This document shows positions 6,303-8,667 of a DNA stretch of 8,667 nucleotides, piece after piece. The notes beneath the pieces were generated by a model that saw only the letters and a list, made by a program, of their open reading frames with translations, was not told the DNA's origin and made no database searches. A program made the position numbers and the translations under genes. Source of the DNA: Gammaproteobacteria bacterium (GTDB lineage: Bacteria > Pseudomonadota > Gammaproteobacteria > Berkiellales > Berkiellaceae); assembly GCA_016874315.1 (NCBI GenBank), contig VGTX01000037.1, positions 1 to 8,667 on the forward strand. Reading direction: 5' to 3'. Positions within the stretch are counted from its first letter, which is position 1. Every line of letters starts with the position of its first letter.

Positions 6303-6830
6303 ATGCCGCTCACCGGAAAAGAAATGTTTGATGATTATCATAAAATTATTCAACTACAAAATCAGTTTTATAAAAACCTAGATATTCGTCTCATTAACTT
6401 TCAGCCTGAATTAGAAAGCCAAGAGTATTATGCACATTCCGGTCTGTTAAACGATCATCGGATTCAGTGGCGAATCGCTAAGAAAACCCCTAAAAAGGTT
6501 GGATATTTTGTTACAACCTGGAAAAGAAATGCTGAACATCTGACTACACCTTATGATGTAGAGGATGAGGTGGAGTTCTTTGTAATTAATGTAAAAGATC
6601 GCGATCAGATTGGGCAGTTTATTTTTCCAAAAAAAATTCTGATTTCCAAAAATATCATTAGCACTTCAAGTACAGAAGGAAAACGAGGAATTCGTGTCTA
6701 TACACCATGGGATTTAACAGATAATCGACAAGCCCACATAACGCAATCATGGCAGATGCTATATTTTTTTGATTTTAATAAACCCCATCAAGAAAATCAC
6801 TCCCGCATACAAGAAATATTGCAGCTCTAA
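6303..6830 (+). CDS. MepB-family protein
   Basis: This 175-residue soluble protein matches the MepB family, named from the third gene of the Staphylococcus mepRAB locus and of unknown biochemical function. The conserved core is visible: IQWRIAKKTPKKVGYFVTTWKRN (about 59-81), YDVEDEVEFFVINV (about 89-102), GQFIFPKKILISKNIIS (about 108-124), GKRGIRVYTPWD (about 130-141) and AHITQSWQMLYFFDF (about 149-163). The W/Y-rich and Lys/Arg-rich strands suggest a ligand- or nucleic-acid-binding fold. No MepR-like regulator or MATE efflux pump is adjacent, unlike the Staphylococcus locus. The first ATG (6303) has no ribosome binding site. The ATG at 6324 (residue 8) has GGAAAAG shortly upstream and is a realistic alternative start. 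The gene converges on the DUF1653 gene across 73 bp. Confidence 0.82.
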   Translation: MPLTGKEMFDDYHKIIQLQNQFYKNLDIRLINFQPELESQEYYAHSGLLNDHRIQWRIAKKTPKKVGYFVTTWKRNAEHLTTPYDVEDEVEFFVINVKDRDQIGQFIFPKKILISKNIISTSSTEGKRGIRVYTPWDLTDNRQAHITQSWQMLYFFDFNKPHQENHSRIQEILQL

Positions 6831-6852
6831 TGATTATGCAATATCTTTCACG

Positions 6853-6885
6853 GTATAAGGAGCGGCATGCTCCACACCCGTATAC
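6853..6885. terminator. Hairpin between convergent mepB and DUF1653 genes
   Basis: GGAGC (6859-6863) pairs with GCTCC (6869-6873) around a 5-nt loop, and an outer GTATA/TATAC pair (6853-6857, 6881-6885) flanks it with unpaired bases between. It is the only stem in the 73-bp convergent gap. The stem is short and lacks a close T-run, so shared termination is only a possibility. Confidence 0.35.
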
Positions 6886-6903
6886 TGCTTATCATGAATT
6901 TAA

Positions 6904-7146
6904 TTATTTTATAATTGCGGTGGGGGCGACCGATACTGTTTCGCCAATAAAGGAAAATCGAGGTCTGTCGATCCCATTAACGCTAATGTTGCTAAAAAAC
7001 ATATCTTGTGGTCTGGCCCATAAGTGATATCCATCATATAAAGCTTGATAAATAACCATATCTTCTAAGGTTTCGGAGTGCTTTGCTACACCAATAACCT
7101 GATACTGTTTGCCACTGTAATGTTCGTAAAGACCTAATTTTACCAT
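6904..7146 (-). CDS. DUF1653 family protein
   Basis: This 80-residue protein closely follows the DUF1653 pattern: G-x-Y-x-H-Y-S-G-K-x-Y-x-V-I-G-V-A-K-H-S-E-T (5-26), then E-D-M-V-I-Y-Q-A-L-Y-x-G-x-x-L-W-A-R-P-x-x-M-F (28-50) and a terminal D-R-P-R-F-S-F-I. It is small, cytosolic and of unknown function, widespread as a stand-alone gene. The start is well supported: AGGGGG lies about 5 nt before the ATG, the strongest ribosome binding site in the window, and a near-consensus promoter lies upstream. The final residues after FSFI (GETVSVAPTAIIK) are a modest extension. The gene is divergent from metG and shares a dyad-bearing control region with it. Confidence 0.92.
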   Translation of the reverse strand: MVKLGLYEHYSGKQYQVIGVAKHSETLEDMVIYQALYDGYHLWARPQDMFFSNISVNGIDRPRFSFIGETVSVAPTAIIK

Positions 7147-7183
7147 TTAAACCCCCTATAAAGATTAAGAATATAACCGGTCC

Positions 7184-7212
7184 ATTCTAATGCTATTCTC
7201 TATCAATGCCAA
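7184..7212 (-). promoter_or_regulatory. Promoter of the DUF1653 gene
   Basis: On the minus strand, TTGGCA (7207-7212), a 17-bp spacer and TAGAAT (7184-7189) each match the sigma70 consensus at five of six positions. The predicted start near 7177 gives a leader of about 30 nt containing the strong AGGGGG ribosome binding site. The -35 box lies inside the left arm of the 7206-7241 dyad. Confidence 0.65.
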
Positions 7213-7241
7213 TAGATTTTTTCTATAAAATCCTATAGCAT
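7206..7241. repeat. Dyad between divergent DUF1653 and metG promoters
   Basis: The paired segments are ATGC (7206-7209) with GCAT (7238-7241), ATAG (7212-7215) with CTAT (7233-7236), and ATTTT (7216-7220) with AAAAT (7227-7231), around TTCTAT. Small bulges (CA; A and C) interrupt the stem. It contains the DUF1653 -35 box and ends where the metG -35 candidate begins, so a bound protein could act on both genes. Confidence 0.45.
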
Positions 7242-7269
7242 GTACAGCATGATATTTCGATCTTATAGT
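7241..7269 (+). promoter_or_regulatory. Candidate promoter of metG
   Basis: TGTACA (7241-7246), exactly 17 bp, then TATAGT (7264-7269) give a four-of-six and a five-of-six consensus match. The predicted start is only about 5 nt before the metG ATG, implying a very short leader. An upstream TATAAA (7224-7229) lacks a good -35 box. Confidence 0.4.
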
Positions 7270-7280
7270 GATTATTAAGT

Positions 7281-8667
7281 ATGCAGTCGTATTTTGTAAC
7301 AACAGCTTTGCCTTATGCCAATGGAGACCTACATCTTGGACATCTTGTAGAGATGATTGAAGCCGATATTTGGGTTCGAGCTCAGCGTGCATTAGGCCAT
7401 GATGTTGTATTTCTTAGTGGAAATGATGCCCATGGCACCCCAATCATGTTGCATGCACGAAAAAATGGAATGCAGCCTGCTGAAGCAGTCTCTATTTTTC
7501 ATCAGAAACATAAAGAAACAATCGAAAAATACGATATTTCATTTAACACTTTTGGTCGGACCGACACGCCTTTAAATCGTAAATATTGTTATGAATTTTT
7601 TGAAAAACTTCTTGCTGCCGGTGTATTTAGTGAGCAATTAATTGAGCAATTCTTCGATCCTGTTGAAAATATGTTTTTGCCCGATCGGTTTGTCAAAGGT
7701 ACTTGCCCGAAATGCGGTGCACTCGATCAGTGTGGAGATCATTGTGATGCATGTGGCGCAACATACGATCCAAAAACACTCATTACCCCATATTCTGTGA
7801 TTACTAAAGCTGCCCCTGTTTTAAAAACCGTCTCACATCTTTTTTTGAATCTTGATCAAGATCGTGCATGGTTGAAAGAAATTCTTCCTGGTCGCATTGA
7901 TGAAAGCGTAATGGCCAAACTCTTAGAATGGTTAGATGAACCTCTGAAGCCATGGGATATTACACGCGATGAACCATATTACGGATTTGAAATTCCTGGT
8001 CGACCAAATCAGTATTTCTACGTATGGTTTGATGCACCGATTGGATACCTTTCTTTGTTTGAACAGGCTACAGGACATTCATTTGCTTCGGATGCAATGC
8101 GTGAAATGGTCCATTTTATTGGAAAAGATATTAGCTATTTCCATGCAATTTTTTGGCTCGTGCTTTTGAAGCATGCTCAATTTCCATTGCCAAAGCGGAT
8201 TAATGTCCATGGCTTCCTGACCTTGTCGGGTCAGAAGATGTCTAAATCACGTGGAATTTCTTGCGATCCAAATCAACTTGTCAGTGTTATGAGCGCGGAT
8301 TGTGTACGTTATGTGTTGGCAGCCAAAATGCACGGAAAAATTGAAGACATGAATTTTGATATTTCTGAAGCAGTGCAGAAAATTAACAGTGACTTAGTTG
8401 GAAAATCATTAAATATCCTTTCACGGTGTGCAAAATTATTACAAACCTATCGTCATGGAGCTTTTGAGCCAACAGCTGTGCAAGAGCGTGGATTAGATAT
8501 GGAGATGGTTGCAAATATTCAATCCTTATATCACGCTCGAAGTTACGGTCAAGTGATTGCACTTGTGATGAAAGAAATGCAATCTTGCAATGAATTCCTC
8601 ACAGCTGAAGCACCATGGACTGTCTTAAAAAATGACCCATCCGATCATGGGGCCTGGAAAACACTCA
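7281..8667 (+). CDS. metG: Methionyl-tRNA synthetase (5' part, runs off window)
   Basis: This cytosolic enzyme charges tRNA-Met with methionine using ATP. The window covers 462 codons of an enzyme that is about 550-680 residues long in other bacteria. The class I signature HLGH (18-21) follows PYANGDL. The zinc knuckle has all four cysteines in the E. coli-type spacing C142-x2-C145-x9-C155-x2-C158, plus an extra Cys151. The KMSKS loop is intact (319-323, GQKMSKSRG). The blocks KPWDITRDEPYYGFEIPG, YFYVWFDAPIGY and HFIGKDISYFHAIFW match the catalytic core. The anticodon-binding helical domain begins near residue 355 and reaches EAPWTVLK before the edge. Whether the C-terminal dimerisation domain is present cannot be seen. 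The ATG at 7281 fits the usual N-terminus; the ribosome binding site is weak (TAAG). The reading frame has no internal stop. Confidence 0.98.
   Translation, partial: MQSYFVTTALPYANGDLHLGHLVEMIEADIWVRAQRALGHDVVFLSGNDAHGTPIMLHARKNGMQPAEAVSIFHQKHKETIEKYDISFNTFGRTDTPLNRKYCYEFFEKLLAAGVFSEQLIEQFFDPVENMFLPDRFVKGTCPKCGALDQCGDHCDACGATYDPKTLITPYSVITKAAPVLKTVSHLFLNLDQDRAWLKEILPGRIDESVMAKLLEWLDEPLKPWDITRDEPYYGFEIPGRPNQYFYVWFDAPIGYLSLFEQATGHSFASDAMREMVHFIGKDISYFHAIFWLVLLKHAQFPLPKRINVHGFLTLSGQKMSKSRGISCDPNQLVSVMSADCVRYVLAAKMHGKIEDMNFDISEAVQKINSDLVGKSLNILSRCAKLLQTYRHGAFEPTAVQERGLDMEMVANIQSLYHARSYGQVIALVMKEMQSCNEFLTAEAPWTVLKNDPSDHGAWKTL

Noticed and set aside
6830..7027. Open frame of 65 codons on the plus strand starting just after the MepB stop.
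   Set aside because: It is antisense to the clear DUF1653 gene and has no ribosome binding site or recognisable motif.
7165..7392. Open frame of 75 codons on the minus strand.
   Set aside because: It overlaps the well-supported metG N-terminus and the metG/DUF1653 control region, and its sequence resembles no family I know; antisense shadow.
1..8667. CRISPR arrays, insertion sequences, toxin-antitoxin pairs or phage genes.
   Set aside because: No regularly spaced repeats, transposase, integrase or small paired frames were found on either strand.

Overview
The window looks like a piece of chromosome from an AT-rich proteobacterium, most likely a gammaproteobacterium with an intracellular or host-associated lifestyle (Legionella/Coxiella-like). 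Three things suggest this: the E. coli-type MetG with a complete four-cysteine knuckle, a major-facilitator transporter with the N-terminal signature of the Legionella/Francisella Pht-like family, and an alpha/beta hydrolase with an acidic C-terminal tail. The taxonomic placement is inference; there is no rRNA in the window.

Layout. Positions 1-83 (+) hold what appears to be the last 26 codons of purA. Two tandem hairpins (67-146) separate it from a convergent MFS transporter gene (157-1383, -). The MFS gene has a good sigma70-type promoter. Upstream of that lies a 31-bp dyad (1457-1487), then a probable tRNA promoter and a tRNA-Ser(CGA) gene (1588-1678, +). Next come an AAA/DUF4143 ATPase with its own promoter (1749-2909, -), a 292-bp gap holding a plus-strand terminator-like hairpin without an obvious gene, a two-domain GNAT acetyltransferase (3202-4056, -), a TerC/Alx-type membrane protein (4122-5066, -) and an alpha/beta hydrolase (5111-6172, -). 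The last three lie 44-65 bp apart on one strand and may be partly co-transcribed, although TerC seems to have its own -10 box. Divergent from the hydrolase is a MepB-family gene (6303-6830, +). It converges on a small DUF1653 gene (6904-7146, -), which in turn diverges from metG (7281 to the window end, +, incomplete).

How the genes fit together. Two housekeeping genes (purA, metG) flank a set of single-gene accessory units: transport, an ATPase of unknown role, acetyl transfer, probable metal handling and a possible secreted hydrolase. I see no transposase, integrase, CRISPR array, or toxin-antitoxin or defence module, and no convincing new multi-gene system. The most interesting signals are the alpha/beta hydrolase as a possible secreted effector, two well-formed dyads in intergenic regions (one lying between two divergent promoters), an orphan terminator that could end an unannotated small RNA, and a tRNA-Ser with an unusual discriminator base. 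No gap between genes exceeds 300 bp.
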